Source: an uncultured Desulfobacter sp.
GTDB lineage: Bacteria; Desulfobacterota; Desulfobacteria; Desulfobacterales; Desulfobacteraceae
Assembly (NCBI RefSeq): GCF_963666675.1
Contig: NZ_OY762929.1
Coordinates: 620,001-684,000 of the forward strand
Length of the DNA: 64,000 nt
Reading direction: 5' to 3'
Shown here piece by piece: positions 34,822 through 44,310 of this stretch (its first letter is position 1; the number at the start of each line of letters is the position of its first letter). The notes below the pieces were generated by a model. It was not told where the DNA came from. It did no database searches and worked only from the letters and a program-made list of their open reading frames with translations. Position numbers and translations under genes: made by a program.

Positions 34822-34921
34822 TTGTAGGGGCAGGTCCCTGTGCCTGCCCTACCGTCCCTGTGCCTGCCCTACCATCCCTGTGCCTGCCGAAACAAGGGCA
34901 ACCACAGGGGATTGCCCCTAC
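34822..34921. repeat. GTAGGGGC-type intergenic repeat, copy 2, with 20-bp tandem units
   Basis: Three 20-bp units of the type GTCCCTGTGCCTGCCCTACC lie in tandem at 34834-34893. The outer arms are TTGTAGGGGCA and TGCCCCTA. It is related to 1145-1209. It has no spacers of CRISPR size. Confidence 0.7.
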
Positions 34922-34955
34922 GGCAGCGACCGGCGTTGGAAGTAAGCCCGACATT

Positions 34956-35840
34956 TCAGGCAAGGCATCCCCCAATGTCCGAACAGGTGCTGAACGCTTT
35001 GCAGATATGCTCGGACAGTGAATCCACAATGCAATTATTGGATTCCGGATTCCGGCGGAGCAAAAGCGAGGCATTGGGCAGGGCCGGAAATCCCTGCTCG
35101 GGGCCTAACTGGCGTATCCCCGGCCAAACGATGCTCTGACTGATGGCGGAAACGGCAAGGCCGGCGGTAACCGCGGCCTGCAGACCCATGATGCTCGGGC
35201 TGGTGTAGGCGATCCTGTGCGCAACGCCTGCCTTGCCCAGGGCGGAAAGAATCCAGTTCCGGCAATAGCAGGTCCCCGAGAAAAGGGCCAGGGGCAGGGG
35301 GCGTATTTCATGCTGGCAATGCCGTTCAGAGGTCACCCAGACGATTGGATCCTGCCGGAGCAGAATTGCGTTTTCAACATCAGGTGAGGGGGCGGTGACG
35401 ATGGCCAGGTCCAGCTCTTTTTTTTGTATCCTTTCCAGAAGCATGTTGCTGGGTTCACAGGTGACCTTCACCTGAACCCTGGGGTGTGTCCGGGAGAAAC
35501 TAGCCAAAATTTCGGGCAGAAACCGGGCCGCATAATCGTCCGGCAGTCCGATACTGACCCACCCCTTGAGTTCCGGCCGCTTCAATATCGACAAGGCCTC
35601 TTCGTTCAGTTTCAAGATTCGCCGTGCAAAGTGCAGAAGGGTGACGCCGTCATCGGTCAATTGCAGATTTCGGCTGTCTCTGTGAATCAAAGATTTCTCA
35701 AGCAGTTCTTCGAGCCGTTTGATTTGCATACTCACCGCCGATTGGGTCCTGGCGATCTGCTCGGCTGCGAGGCTGAAACTTCCCGTGTCGGCAATGGCGA
35801 TAAATGTTTTCAGCAGTTCTATGGGGATCGAATCCGACAT
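34956..35840 (-). CDS. LysR-family transcriptional regulator
   Basis: The 294-residue protein has an N-terminal winged helix (LLKTFIAIADTGSFSLAAEQIARTQSAVSMQIKRLEELLEKS) typed here in part: SFSLAAEQIARTQSAVSMQI is the helix-turn-helix. A periplasmic-binding-like effector domain follows from about residue 90. It is divergent from the DUF1127 gene, with about 120 bases between them, and convergent with the pigment ketosynthase. Its likely target is the divergent small gene; control of the pigment locus is possible but untested. Confidence 0.92.
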   Translation of the reverse strand: MSDSIPIELLKTFIAIADTGSFSLAAEQIARTQSAVSMQIKRLEELLEKSLIHRDSRNLQLTDDGVTLLHFARRILKLNEEALSILKRPELKGWVSIGLPDDYAARFLPEILASFSRTHPRVQVKVTCEPSNMLLERIQKKELDLAIVTAPSPDVENAILLRQDPIVWVTSERHCQHEIRPLPLALFSGTCYCRNWILSALGKAGVAHRIAYTSPSIMGLQAAVTAGLAVSAISQSIVWPGIRQLGPEQGFPALPNASLLLRRNPESNNCIVDSLSEHICKAFSTCSDIGGCLA

Positions 35841-35959
35841 GTCACCTCTCTTTGTATAAAATTTTTTGATGTTAGATATTAGAACAATTCATTTGATTGA
35901 TCAATGAATGTTTTTTATACAAAGCAGTACATACATCAAAATTTTTCAAAGGAGGCGCT

Positions 35960-36223
35960 ATGGGTATCGGCTGCGAGGAACGTGCGATGGCGTGCTGCGA
36001 AAAGCAGAGTTGCTATTATCGGATCAAAACATTTACCAGGCAGGTATGGCATGGCTACCGGCGTTGGAAGATGTTGAATCGACAGTGCCGCCAGCTCCTG
36101 GAGATGGAGAATTACCTGCTAAAGGATATCGGTATCAGCCGGGCGGATGCGATCCGGTTCTCCCGGCAACGGGACAGCCTCTGGACATGTATCGTGAAAA
36201 GCATGCAGAACCGCTTAGATTAA
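35960..36223 (+). CDS. DUF1127-type small protein
   Basis: The 87-residue protein contains the short DUF1127-like block WKMLNRQCRQLLEMENYLLK followed by DIGISRADAIRFSRQ. AAAGGAGG lies a few bases before ATG 35960, which is preferred over an upstream GTG/ATG. DUF1127 proteins are small arginine-rich proteins, some implicated in stress or RNA-related control. The divergent LysR gene is its probable regulator. Confidence 0.75.
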   Translation: MGIGCEERAMACCEKQSCYYRIKTFTRQVWHGYRRWKMLNRQCRQLLEMENYLLKDIGISRADAIRFSRQRDSLWTCIVKSMQNRLD

Positions 36224-36262
36224 TGATACGGCCTTTTACAAAGGGACCTTTGTCATTGATGC

Positions 36263-37324
36263 TTACGATGACGCTTGTTGGTCTTGTTTTTTAAGGGTCT
36301 TGGCTTCATACATGTGTTTGTCTGCGATTTTAATCATGTCACGGGGGGCGTTGATACCGGCATCCAGAATATTGGAAATACCGTGGCTGAGCCGGATGAA
36401 ATACTCTTTTTTGCCGTATTTCACCGGGGTTGTGTCCAGCTCGTGTTTGACCCGGTGGATATACCGCTCTGCCTGGTAGGTATTGCTTGACGGCAGGATG
36501 ACGATGAATTCATCTCCGGCGAACCGTGCCACGATATCAGACTGCCGATTTTGGGCGGTCAGTGCCCCGGCCAGGGCACACAGGACCTGGTCGCCGACAT
36601 CGTGACCTGCCGTGTCGTTGATCTCTTTAAATTTGTCCAGATCCAGAAAGATAAGGGACAGGTCTGTCCCATAGCGCTTTGCCCTTGAAAATTCCCGTTC
36701 GAGAATCCGGTTCATCACCCCACGGTTCAGCAAACCGGTCAGGGGGTCGTGAAAGGCCAGGAATTTGAGCTGCTCATGGGCGGTGACATTGGACAGGCAC
36801 AAGGAGACCTTGAGGGCCAGCTGCTCCAAAAGGGAGGTGTCGATACCGGGCTCAAAACGCTTGGGGTCCGGATCGGCCTGGTTGATGCTGCCCACAATCT
36901 CACCGTCCAGGGAGATGGGGGCAATGGCAATGGAACCGATATCCTGGTCCATAATTTGCGGAATAATCTTTTTATAGGCGGCCAGACCGGTGTTGGCCAG
37001 TAAAGGTTTAGGCGTTTTCACAATGGATGAAAATTCCTGCCCGGACACATTGACCATGGATGCGGCAAGTTTGACGGACTCCTGGTCGGCGTACAGCTGC
37101 CGGGCAAGGGACCCTTCTGAAATGATGGCCACCCAGATATGTGGTATACAAAATTTATCCGATATCTCAGTGAGGAGCCGGTCAAAGAAATTATGGAAAT
37201 CAAGGATCGAAAGGATGCTGACTTCAATTTCGTTGAATTTACGCGCTGTTTCTTCATTCTTTTTTAATCGGTCCAACAGGGCCTTGGGTATCTCCATTTT
37301 TTTATCCTGTGTTCTTTGGCTCAA
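36263..37324 (-). CDS. GAF-GGDEF diguanylate cyclase
   Basis: The 353-residue cytosolic protein has a short helical start and a GAF-type sensor (about 35-185, DUF484-like: FCIPHIWVAI, QDIGSIAIAPIS). A GGDEF domain (about 195-350) follows, with DLDKFKEINDTAGHDVGD and RFAGDEFIVIL. The active-site word is AGDEF, a common working variant, and RxxD (RQSD) five residues before it is the product-inhibition site. It makes cyclic di-GMP. It is the last of a minus-strand run after the MltF-like gene, with a 31-base gap. Confidence 0.88.
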   Translation of the reverse strand: MSQRTQDKKMEIPKALLDRLKKNEETARKFNEIEVSILSILDFHNFFDRLLTEISDKFCIPHIWVAIISEGSLARQLYADQESVKLAASMVNVSGQEFSSIVKTPKPLLANTGLAAYKKIIPQIMDQDIGSIAIAPISLDGEIVGSINQADPDPKRFEPGIDTSLLEQLALKVSLCLSNVTAHEQLKFLAFHDPLTGLLNRGVMNRILEREFSRAKRYGTDLSLIFLDLDKFKEINDTAGHDVGDQVLCALAGALTAQNRQSDIVARFAGDEFIVILPSSNTYQAERYIHRVKHELDTTPVKYGKKEYFIRLSHGISNILDAGINAPRDMIKIADKHMYEAKTLKKQDQQASS

Positions 37325-37355
37325 CGGCTTCGCCTGGTTTCTATGGCCTTTGCGC

Positions 37356-38729
37356 CTATTTTTCTTTTTGCCTGAGGATGTCGTAATATGTGAAAATTCG
37401 TTCTACATAGCGCACCGGCTCCTGCCCCCGGGCATATCCGTGCCGGGTTTGCGTATAGTATTTTCGTTTGCTTAACAGCGGCAGGGTCTTTTTCAGGGAT
37501 GTCCATTTATTGATATCCAGGCCTTGTTGCCGGGCCAGTTTCTGGGCGTCTCTGACATGGCCGTATCCCACGTTATACGCCGCAAGGGCAAATCGTTTTT
37601 TTTGTTGCGGGTCGGAAATATCATCAAATCGCTTGAACATCAGATTTAAAAATTTGACGCCGGCTTTGACGCTCTGTTTTGGATCCAGCCGGTTTTTGAT
37701 CCCCATCTGTCCGGCTGTGGCCTGTGTCACCTGCATCAACCCCCTTACACCGGTTCTGCTTTGGGCTTTGGCATTAAAATGGGACTCCTGGTAGACCACG
37801 GCTGCAATGAGCCGCCAGTCAAAATCGTATTTTTTAGACTCTGTTTTAATAATTGCTTTATATTTCGGCAGCCGTGTTTTGATCCGTTCATGGAATTTCT
37901 TTAAATCAAAATAGTCAAAAATCTCTAGGTTGCCGTAATATTTTTCATATAATTTACCAAGCAGACCCGTCTCTTCGGCCATTTCAAGAAAATCATTGAT
38001 CCGGACCCGAAGCACCTTATTGTCCTTTTTCACGGCCCATCCCAGGTACTCTTTTTCCTGTATGGCCAGCCCGATTTTAATATCCGGGTAGTATCTGCGG
38101 TTTAACAGCGCAATGTTTGAATCGGCGATGGTGAATTTGATTTCTCGTCTATTCACCATTCTGATGATCTCTTCGGTGGGGACATCGTCGAGCAGCTGAA
38201 TGTCCACATCAATGCCCGAGGCTTTGATCTCCTCCAGACGTTCCTGGTAGGAGGTGCCTTTGCGGACATGAACGGTTCTGCCTGCCAGTTGCTCGATGTT
38301 TTTTATGTCGAATTTTAGTTTATGGTGGATAAATTTTTGCTGCACGGACATGTATGGATCGGAAAATAAAGCGCGTCGCTCCCGTGATTCGGTGATGGTG
38401 AGGCCGGCCGCAATGAAATCGCCCCGGCCGGAATTGAGTTGATCAAACATTGCGTCCCATTCCGGTACGATTACTTCAAGGGTTACCCCTAAATGATCTG
38501 CAAAGGCCTTTGCAAGATCGTACTCAAATCCCATGGGGGTGTCCCTGTAGGTGTAGTAGGATGTGGCCGTATTGGCCGTGATCATTCGGATGGTGCCGCG
38601 CTGTTGAATCTGTTTCAGGGGGGCGTTGAACCTGATCCTCATTTGATCGAACACCAGGTATATGCCGATACCTGCCAAAACCACCACTGCGAGAATGGCC
38701 GGATATAATTTATTTTTGTCTTGGAAAAT
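37356..38729 (-). CDS. mltF: MltF-like lytic transglycosylase with solute-binding domain
   Basis: The protein has one N-terminal membrane anchor and a solute-binding (SBP_bac_3) domain of about 230 residues (TIRMITANTATSYYTYR). A C-terminal SLT domain follows, with catalytic Glu in VYQESHFNA, GLMQVT and AYNVGYGHV. It cleaves peptidoglycan in the periplasm, perhaps gated by the binding domain. No ATG, GTG or TTG precedes the anchor: the first GTG (38687) is inside it. An ATT at 38729 lies five bases after AGGAGG and gives a normal positively charged N-terminus, so ATT is taken as start. Confidence 0.82.
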   Translation of the reverse strand: MFQDKNKLYPAILAVVVLAGIGIYLVFDQMRIRFNAPLKQIQQRGTIRMITANTATSYYTYRDTPMGFEYDLAKAFADHLGVTLEVIVPEWDAMFDQLNSGRGDFIAAGLTITESRERRALFSDPYMSVQQKFIHHKLKFDIKNIEQLAGRTVHVRKGTSYQERLEEIKASGIDVDIQLLDDVPTEEIIRMVNRREIKFTIADSNIALLNRRYYPDIKIGLAIQEKEYLGWAVKKDNKVLRVRINDFLEMAEETGLLGKLYEKYYGNLEIFDYFDLKKFHERIKTRLPKYKAIIKTESKKYDFDWRLIAAVVYQESHFNAKAQSRTGVRGLMQVTQATAGQMGIKNRLDPKQSVKAGVKFLNLMFKRFDDISDPQQKKRFALAAYNVGYGHVRDAQKLARQQGLDINKWTSLKKTLPLLSKRKYYTQTRHGYARGQEPVRYVERIFTYYDILRQKEK

Positions 38730-38752
38730 AGTTGCCTCCTGCCTTCAATCAA

Positions 38753-41554
38753 TTATTGTCTTGTCAGCTCCGTTTTTACGGCCAGTCCTATTTTTTCCAA
38801 GGTATAGGGCTTTTTAACGTATTCTCCGGCCCCCAGCCTCTGGGCTTCTTTGATCCGGTCCGTTTCTGAAAATCCGCTGGCAATGACGGCCCGTTGTTTG
38901 GGGTGCAGTTTCAAAATCCGTTTGTATGTGTCCAGGCCGTCTATCCCGGGGGCCATGATCATGTCTAAAATGATGAGGTCTGCCGTGTTGTTTTGCATGT
39001 ACGCCACGGCTTCTTCTCCGCTTGAGACGGCATCGACGCGGTATCCCAATTGTTTCAGCAGGGCCGATGCAATTTCTATTTGTTGTGAAATGTCATCAAC
39101 AATCAGGATTTTTTCATTGTTTCCCATGTAATCGTCAATTAACGGGATCTTGTCTTTTTCCAGAGCTTTGCGTGTCACCGGGAAAAAGAGGGAAAATTGA
39201 CTGCCGTGGCCTTGTTCGCTTTCAACATTGATATAACCGCCATGGTCTTTAACCGTCCCCCATACCACTGCCATCCCTAAGCCTGTGCCGCTTCTTCCCA
39301 TGGTTTTTTTTGTATAAAAAGGCTCAAAGATTTTTTCTATATCTTCTTTGCGGATGCCTGATCCGTTATCGGCCACGGTCAGGATGGCATAGTCGCCTTC
39401 CTTAACTTCATCATACCCTTTTATGCATGTATCAATGTAATGGTTCCTTGTGAAAATGGAAACAAGTCCTTGGTCGTCGTCTAAGGACTCTACGGCATTT
39501 GAGATCAGGTTCATAATCGTTTTGGACAAATGAATCGGTGATCCCATGATGTTTAAAAGATCATCCTGAAGGGCAGTCTTAAACGCCGCGTTGGGGTAGA
39601 ACGACTTTAATTTTTTATATTCCGGGGATGTCAGATAGTCGTTAATCAGATCATTTAAATTGACAACTTTGGAAACGGCAACCCCTCTTCGTGCAAGCGT
39701 AAGCAAATCCTGTACAATTGCGGCGGCTTTTTTTCCTGAATTTTGGATGGTTAAGATGGGTTGGCGCAAATCACTGTCTTCGGGCAGGTTCATTAAAAGT
39801 AGATCCGGGTAGGTGACAAGACCGGTCAGGACATTGTTGAGATCGTGTGCGACACCGCCGGCCAGGGTACCGATGGCCTCCATTTTTTCGGCCCGCTGAA
39901 GCCGGGCTTCCAGCTCTTGTTTTTGTGCCAGTGCTGTTTTTTGTTCGGACAGGTCTCTGATCGCAGCCATCCTTACCTCATGCCCATTATAGTTCATGGG
40001 CCTGACCCTGATCTCCACGGGGAACGCGGTCCCGTCCTTTTTCAGGCATGGGATTTCGTAGGGCCCAAAATGTTGGGCATCGACCTTGTGCTGCATCATC
40101 TCCACGGCATCCGGTGTCACCAGCAGGCGCAGAATATTTTTATCAGCCAGCTCTTGTCGGGTATAACCGTACATTTTGTAAAACTGCTCATTGGCCTGGA
40201 TGATACAACCGTTATCGTGTAAAACGATGCCTTCAAATGTTGCATGGGATAATTTGCGGAACCGTTCTTCACTTTCCCGAAGTGCCCTGTCAGTGCGCTT
40301 TCGATCATCTACCATTTGATTGGACAACTCTGCCAATGTCCTGAATTCGGAAAAAGGGATTACCATGGGATTTATTTTTTCATTTGAAACGGCACTTTTT
40401 TTAAAAAAATCCGCAAAAATGCCAATGCCTTTTTCAATGTTTCGTAAAAAATAACGGAGGATGAGAATGGTAATTAAAATAGAGAGTGCAAAAAGAGCTA
40501 AGATAAAGGTTATTTGTTTTCTGACACCGGTTAAATAGGCGTTAAGCTTTTCATTAATGGTGTTTTCAACATCGTCCATATACACGCCCGTGCCGATAAT
40601 CCATTCCCAGTCATCAAAGGCTTTGGCAAATCCTAGCTTGGGCGCGTTAGCGCCTGAACTCGGTTTTTTCCATTCATAATTGAGGTAGACCCCTTCCGGG
40701 GCAGTGGTTGCCTCTAAAAATCTGCGATTGATTTTGACGCCGTTGGGATCTGTGACGTCAATCATATTTTTGCCGATATACCGGGGGGCAATATGGCTGA
40801 CATATGTGCCGTCATATTTGAAAACAAAAATATATCCGTCTTTTCCAAATTTGACACTTGATATCCGTTCCAGAACCTCTTTTTTTATCTCCTTTTCCAT
40901 GTCATCGAGGTATTCGCCTGTGCCGATACACCAGTTCAGTGGTTCAAAGCGTTTTACAAATGAAATTTTGGGGAAGGTTTCGCCCTGCATGTCCGGTTTT
41001 GTCCAGAAATATTCATAAAATCCCTCTCCCTTCTCTTTTGCGATTTGGATCATCTCTTTTATGACATAATGGCCTCGACTATCCTGTATATTATCCGCCG
41101 CCTTGTCCGTTGGGCGGGGCCTGTGCGTTAAAAGTTCTTTGGTGCCGGTCAAGGATGTGGCAAAATAGTATCCCCTCTGGTCATTATAGCGCATGGCCCG
41201 CAATGTTTCTGTAACCATATGCGCCAATTCGTCAGTGGTGTGATCGTCTTTGAAAAGATTGTAGATATGCGTTGCAAGGGTGTGGGCTTCGTAGACCCTG
41301 GACTTAATTTGTTGTCTGACCCGTTTGTCGGTTTTAGATTGTTTATACCGGATATATTCAACGGTTTTTTCTACTTCGTTTTTTATGAATCGACGTTGTG
41401 ACTCAATGAAATCGCTTCTAAGTTTAGTTGACTCAGCATGAAATTTTTTTTGTTCCTGGTAAATCCAGAAATATCCCAAGGAAGCAAACAGAATGAATAA
41501 AATAATGGACGTGCTGATGAAGTAGGTACCGGCAATACTTTTATTTTTGACCAT
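38753..41554 (-). CDS. Hybrid histidine kinase with two Cache_2 domains
   Basis: The 933-residue protein has a membrane segment near 11-30 and two periplasmic Cache_2 domains (about 85-230 and 235-350: RGYYFATS, NWCIGTGEYLDD, DWEWIIGTGVYMDD). A second segment near 355-378 and a PAS domain near 440-560 follow. The phospho-acceptor motif GGVAHDLNNVLTG, HATPase motifs (DNGSGIRKED, GTGLGMAV) and a C-terminal receiver (LIVDDIS, DMIMAPGIDG, KKPY) complete it. It probably senses small carboxylates or amines. It lies 23 bases upstream of the MltF-like start, so they may be co-transcribed. Confidence 0.9.
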   Translation of the reverse strand: MVKNKSIAGTYFISTSIILFILFASLGYFWIYQEQKKFHAESTKLRSDFIESQRRFIKNEVEKTVEYIRYKQSKTDKRVRQQIKSRVYEAHTLATHIYNLFKDDHTTDELAHMVTETLRAMRYNDQRGYYFATSLTGTKELLTHRPRPTDKAADNIQDSRGHYVIKEMIQIAKEKGEGFYEYFWTKPDMQGETFPKISFVKRFEPLNWCIGTGEYLDDMEKEIKKEVLERISSVKFGKDGYIFVFKYDGTYVSHIAPRYIGKNMIDVTDPNGVKINRRFLEATTAPEGVYLNYEWKKPSSGANAPKLGFAKAFDDWEWIIGTGVYMDDVENTINEKLNAYLTGVRKQITFILALFALSILITILILRYFLRNIEKGIGIFADFFKKSAVSNEKINPMVIPFSEFRTLAELSNQMVDDRKRTDRALRESEERFRKLSHATFEGIVLHDNGCIIQANEQFYKMYGYTRQELADKNILRLLVTPDAVEMMQHKVDAQHFGPYEIPCLKKDGTAFPVEIRVRPMNYNGHEVRMAAIRDLSEQKTALAQKQELEARLQRAEKMEAIGTLAGGVAHDLNNVLTGLVTYPDLLLMNLPEDSDLRQPILTIQNSGKKAAAIVQDLLTLARRGVAVSKVVNLNDLINDYLTSPEYKKLKSFYPNAAFKTALQDDLLNIMGSPIHLSKTIMNLISNAVESLDDDQGLVSIFTRNHYIDTCIKGYDEVKEGDYAILTVADNGSGIRKEDIEKIFEPFYTKKTMGRSGTGLGMAVVWGTVKDHGGYINVESEQGHGSQFSLFFPVTRKALEKDKIPLIDDYMGNNEKILIVDDISQQIEIASALLKQLGYRVDAVSSGEEAVAYMQNNTADLIILDMIMAPGIDGLDTYKRILKLHPKQRAVIASGFSETDRIKEAQRLGAGEYVKKPYTLEKIGLAVKTELTRQ

Positions 41555-41737
41555 TTCGATTTCAGATCTATTAATGTCAGAAGATAAAAAATTGGACCAA
41601 GTTCTAATTACAATTTACGGAAACGTACCATATAAAAAGTGAGCTGTTCAAACACTATTTGGAAATCTGAAATTCGGGGCGCCCTTTGGTAAGTCAATGG
41701 GGGTACCCCATAAAGGCTTCAAGGGGACGTTTGAGAC

Positions 41738-42712
41738 TCAATCATCCCGGTTTAGGGGGATGCGGATGATGAAATTGGCCCCCTGGCCTGGGGCGGAGGT
41801 GACCCGGATATCTCCTTTATGGTTTTCAGTGACGATAAAATAGGAAATGGAAAGGCCCAGGCCGGTGCCCACGACTCTTCCTTTGGTGGTAAAAAAGGGA
41901 GCAAAAATGTTTTTTTGTACTTCCTGTGTCATGCCAGGACCGTTGTCCTCAATTTCAATGCGGGCCATGTCCCTGTCACGGGCCAGGCGGATGATGAATT
42001 GGGGGGCCTTTGGGAATTCTATCGATGCCATGGCTTGGGCGCCGTTTCTGAAGATATTGAGGAGTACCTGTTGTATTTTTCCGGTTTCGCAAACCACCCT
42101 GGGCATTTCCGGATCAAATTCCCGGATAATTTTTATTTTTCTAAAGTCATATTTTTTTTTGAGATCATAATCGTTTTTGGAAAGATCCAGGGTGTTGTCG
42201 ATTAATTGGGCCAGGTCGGTGGATTCGAAAAGCCCGTCACCCTTCCGGGCGAAGCTGAGCATGTTTGTAATGATGGTAGCAGCCCGGCTACCCGATGTCA
42301 TGATGGCGTCTAACATCCTGGGAATTTCCCTTTCTGCCAGATACTCCTGCAGACTTGCCATGGATAAACCGTATTTTTCGGCCGTATCTTTATTTTTGGG
42401 CAGGGCAGGGTCCAACCTGCTCTTCACGATCTGAACGGTTTGAATAACCCCAGAAAGGGGATTGTTTATTTCGTGGGCCATGCCCGCCGCAAGGCCGCCT
42501 AAGGAGAGCATCTTTTCGGACTGAATCATCATCTCCTCTATGCGGACCTGCTCGGTGACATCGTCTACACGGATCACCGCCCCCTCGCACCGTTCCTGGA
42601 CCAGGGGATAGACGGTAATATCAGAATACCGGGCCAGGCCATTGGAATAAGATAGCACCTTGGGTTCCCTTTGGATTTCACATGTTGCAATGGAACGGGT
42701 CACCCGTTCCAT
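41738..42712 (-). CDS. Sensor kinase C-terminal half (split by frameshift from 42700-44310)
   Basis: This 324-residue frame starts in the middle of a PAS domain (VTRSIATCEIQREPKVL...) and continues into HisKA (GGLAAGMAHEINNPLSG) and an ATPase domain (LLNIFRNGAQAM, EDNGPGMTQE, GTGLGLSIS). The first half of the PAS domain is in the neighbouring frame. Adding one A at the GGCAAGGAG near 42718-42726 joins the halves as ELAKEMERV. Its ATG is 13 bases inside the other frame and has AAGGAG with zero spacing, a poor ribosome site. It is either a frameshifted gene or a sequence error. Confidence 0.8.
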   Translation of the reverse strand: MERVTRSIATCEIQREPKVLSYSNGLARYSDITVYPLVQERCEGAVIRVDDVTEQVRIEEMMIQSEKMLSLGGLAAGMAHEINNPLSGVIQTVQIVKSRLDPALPKNKDTAEKYGLSMASLQEYLAEREIPRMLDAIMTSGSRAATIITNMLSFARKGDGLFESTDLAQLIDNTLDLSKNDYDLKKKYDFRKIKIIREFDPEMPRVVCETGKIQQVLLNIFRNGAQAMASIEFPKAPQFIIRLARDRDMARIEIEDNGPGMTQEVQKNIFAPFFTTKGRVVGTGLGLSISYFIVTENHKGDIRVTSAPGQGANFIIRIPLNRDD

Positions 42713-44310
42713 CTCCTTGCCAGTTCCGGGAATACCGATGCCAGATCATGCCCCCTTGCATTTTCAACGGAAATGCCCGTGGCTTTTTCCGCTTCATGAT
42801 TCCAGTGGATGACCCTTCCTTCAAGATCGATACCAACCAGGATGGAGGGCATGCCGTTGATGATATTCTGCATATGGACACGGAGTCGCTGGATTTCACG
42901 TTCAGCTGTTTTCCGCTGGGAAATATCCACGATAAATCCCTGGTAGCATACCACATCACCTGCGTCATTTTTGACAACCTTGCTGGAGATGGAACACCAA
43001 ACCGGTTCCCCGGTTTTGCTCTTCACCCGGACCTCAAAATCCCGGACTTCTCCATTCCGGTTTATTTTTTCCAGGAACCCATCGCGCTCTTCCGGCCGGA
43101 AATAGAGCTGGGTGGCAACATCCTTTACAAGGCTTGTCATCTCTTGTCCTGATTCATATCCCAACATGTCGGCCAGAGCCGGGCTGGCATTGATCAGCCG
43201 TCCATCGGGACTGGTCTGGAAGATTCCCTCAACGGCGTTCTGGTAAATATACCGGTATTTTTTTTCGCTGGTCCTGAGATCTTCATGTGCCTTTTCCAAT
43301 TCAAGGGTTTTTGTTTGTACCCGCTGCTCCAGGTTTTGATTGAGTTCCGCCAGTTTCCGGGTGAGAATAAGGCGGCTGTTCATTTCCTGTTGCAGGCGCA
43401 GGGCCGCCTTGATCCGTGCCCTGATTACGGGAAGGCTGAAGGGTTTGGTGATGAAATCCACCCCGCCGAGATTCAATCCCTTGGCTTCGTCCACGTCCTG
43501 CCCCAGTGCCGTCACAAAGACAACGGGCAGGTCCCAGGTGTCGGCATTGGCCTTGAGTTGGGAACACACTTCATATCCGTCCATTTCCGGCATCATGATG
43601 TCAAGAAGGATCAGGTCGGGCCGGGTTCCGCCGAAAACAATATCCAGGGCCTCCCGGCCACTGGTGGTGCAAATAATCTCATAATCCGATTCCAGGTTTT
43701 CGATGAGAATTTGGATGTTTTGGGGATTGTCGTCCACTACCAGGATGGTTTTCCTTTCCAGAATGGACTCGGGCGGTTTTTCAAAAAAGCTGCGGTATTT
43801 ATGTTCATAGTTGGAGAGCGCGGTTCTGGCTTCCGCAAGCTCCCCCTTTTTTTTCTCCACCTGCTGCTGAAGCATGTCATTCATGCTTTTAAGCTGGGCC
43901 TTGAGCAGGAGCCTGCGGTCTTCTTCTTTTTTGAGATTGATCAGGCTTCTCACCCGGGCCCGCACCACCGGCAGGCTGAAGGGTTTTGTGATATAATCCT
44001 GGGCTCCCAGTTCAATGCCTTTAATCTCTTCGGATTCATGGGTTTTTCCGGTCACAAAAATCACTGGGATGCGCCGGGTTTTGTCGTTAACCTTGATCCG
44101 GGACAAAATTTCATATCCGTCCAGTCCGGGCATGACAATATCCAGCATAATTAAGTCGGGCAGGGGCAAGGTCCCGGCCAGGGCCAAGGCTTCTTCTCCG
44201 CTGGTTGAGCATAGGACCTCATACTCCTTTTCCAGTTCTTCCACAAGGGGCCAGATATTTTCCGGTTCATCATCCACCACCAAAATTTTTTTCCGGTCGG
44301 TGTCCTTCAT
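42700..44310 (-). CDS. REC-REC-PAS N-terminal half of a split sensor kinase
   Basis: This 536-residue frame has receiver 1 (about 6-120: ILVVDDEPEN, LDIVMPGLDG, TKPF) and receiver 2 (about 190-305: ILVVDDNPQN, LDIMMPEMDG, TKPF), joined by a coiled coil. A PAS domain (about 350-465) and the first part of a second PAS (EGRVIHWNHEAEKATGIS) follow. It stops abruptly after FPELARRWNG. The rest of the PAS and the kinase core follow in the next frame (41738-42712). Its ATG overlaps the stop of the BarA-like kinase gene, so the operon order is BarA-like kinase, then this gene. Confidence 0.85.
   Translation of the reverse strand: MKDTDRKKILVVDDEPENIWPLVEELEKEYEVLCSTSGEEALALAGTLPLPDLIMLDIVMPGLDGYEILSRIKVNDKTRRIPVIFVTGKTHESEEIKGIELGAQDYITKPFSLPVVRARVRSLINLKKEEDRRLLLKAQLKSMNDMLQQQVEKKKGELAEARTALSNYEHKYRSFFEKPPESILERKTILVVDDNPQNIQILIENLESDYEIICTTSGREALDIVFGGTRPDLILLDIMMPEMDGYEVCSQLKANADTWDLPVVFVTALGQDVDEAKGLNLGGVDFITKPFSLPVIRARIKAALRLQQEMNSRLILTRKLAELNQNLEQRVQTKTLELEKAHEDLRTSEKKYRYIYQNAVEGIFQTSPDGRLINASPALADMLGYESGQEMTSLVKDVATQLYFRPEERDGFLEKINRNGEVRDFEVRVKSKTGEPVWCSISSKVVKNDAGDVVCYQGFIVDISQRKTAEREIQRLRVHMQNIINGMPSILVGIDLEGRVIHWNHEAEKATGISVENARGHDLASVFPELARRWNG

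Noticed and set aside
34834..34893. CRISPR-like array of 20-bp repeats
   Set aside because: The three units are contiguous with no spacers and sit inside a palindromic intergenic element.
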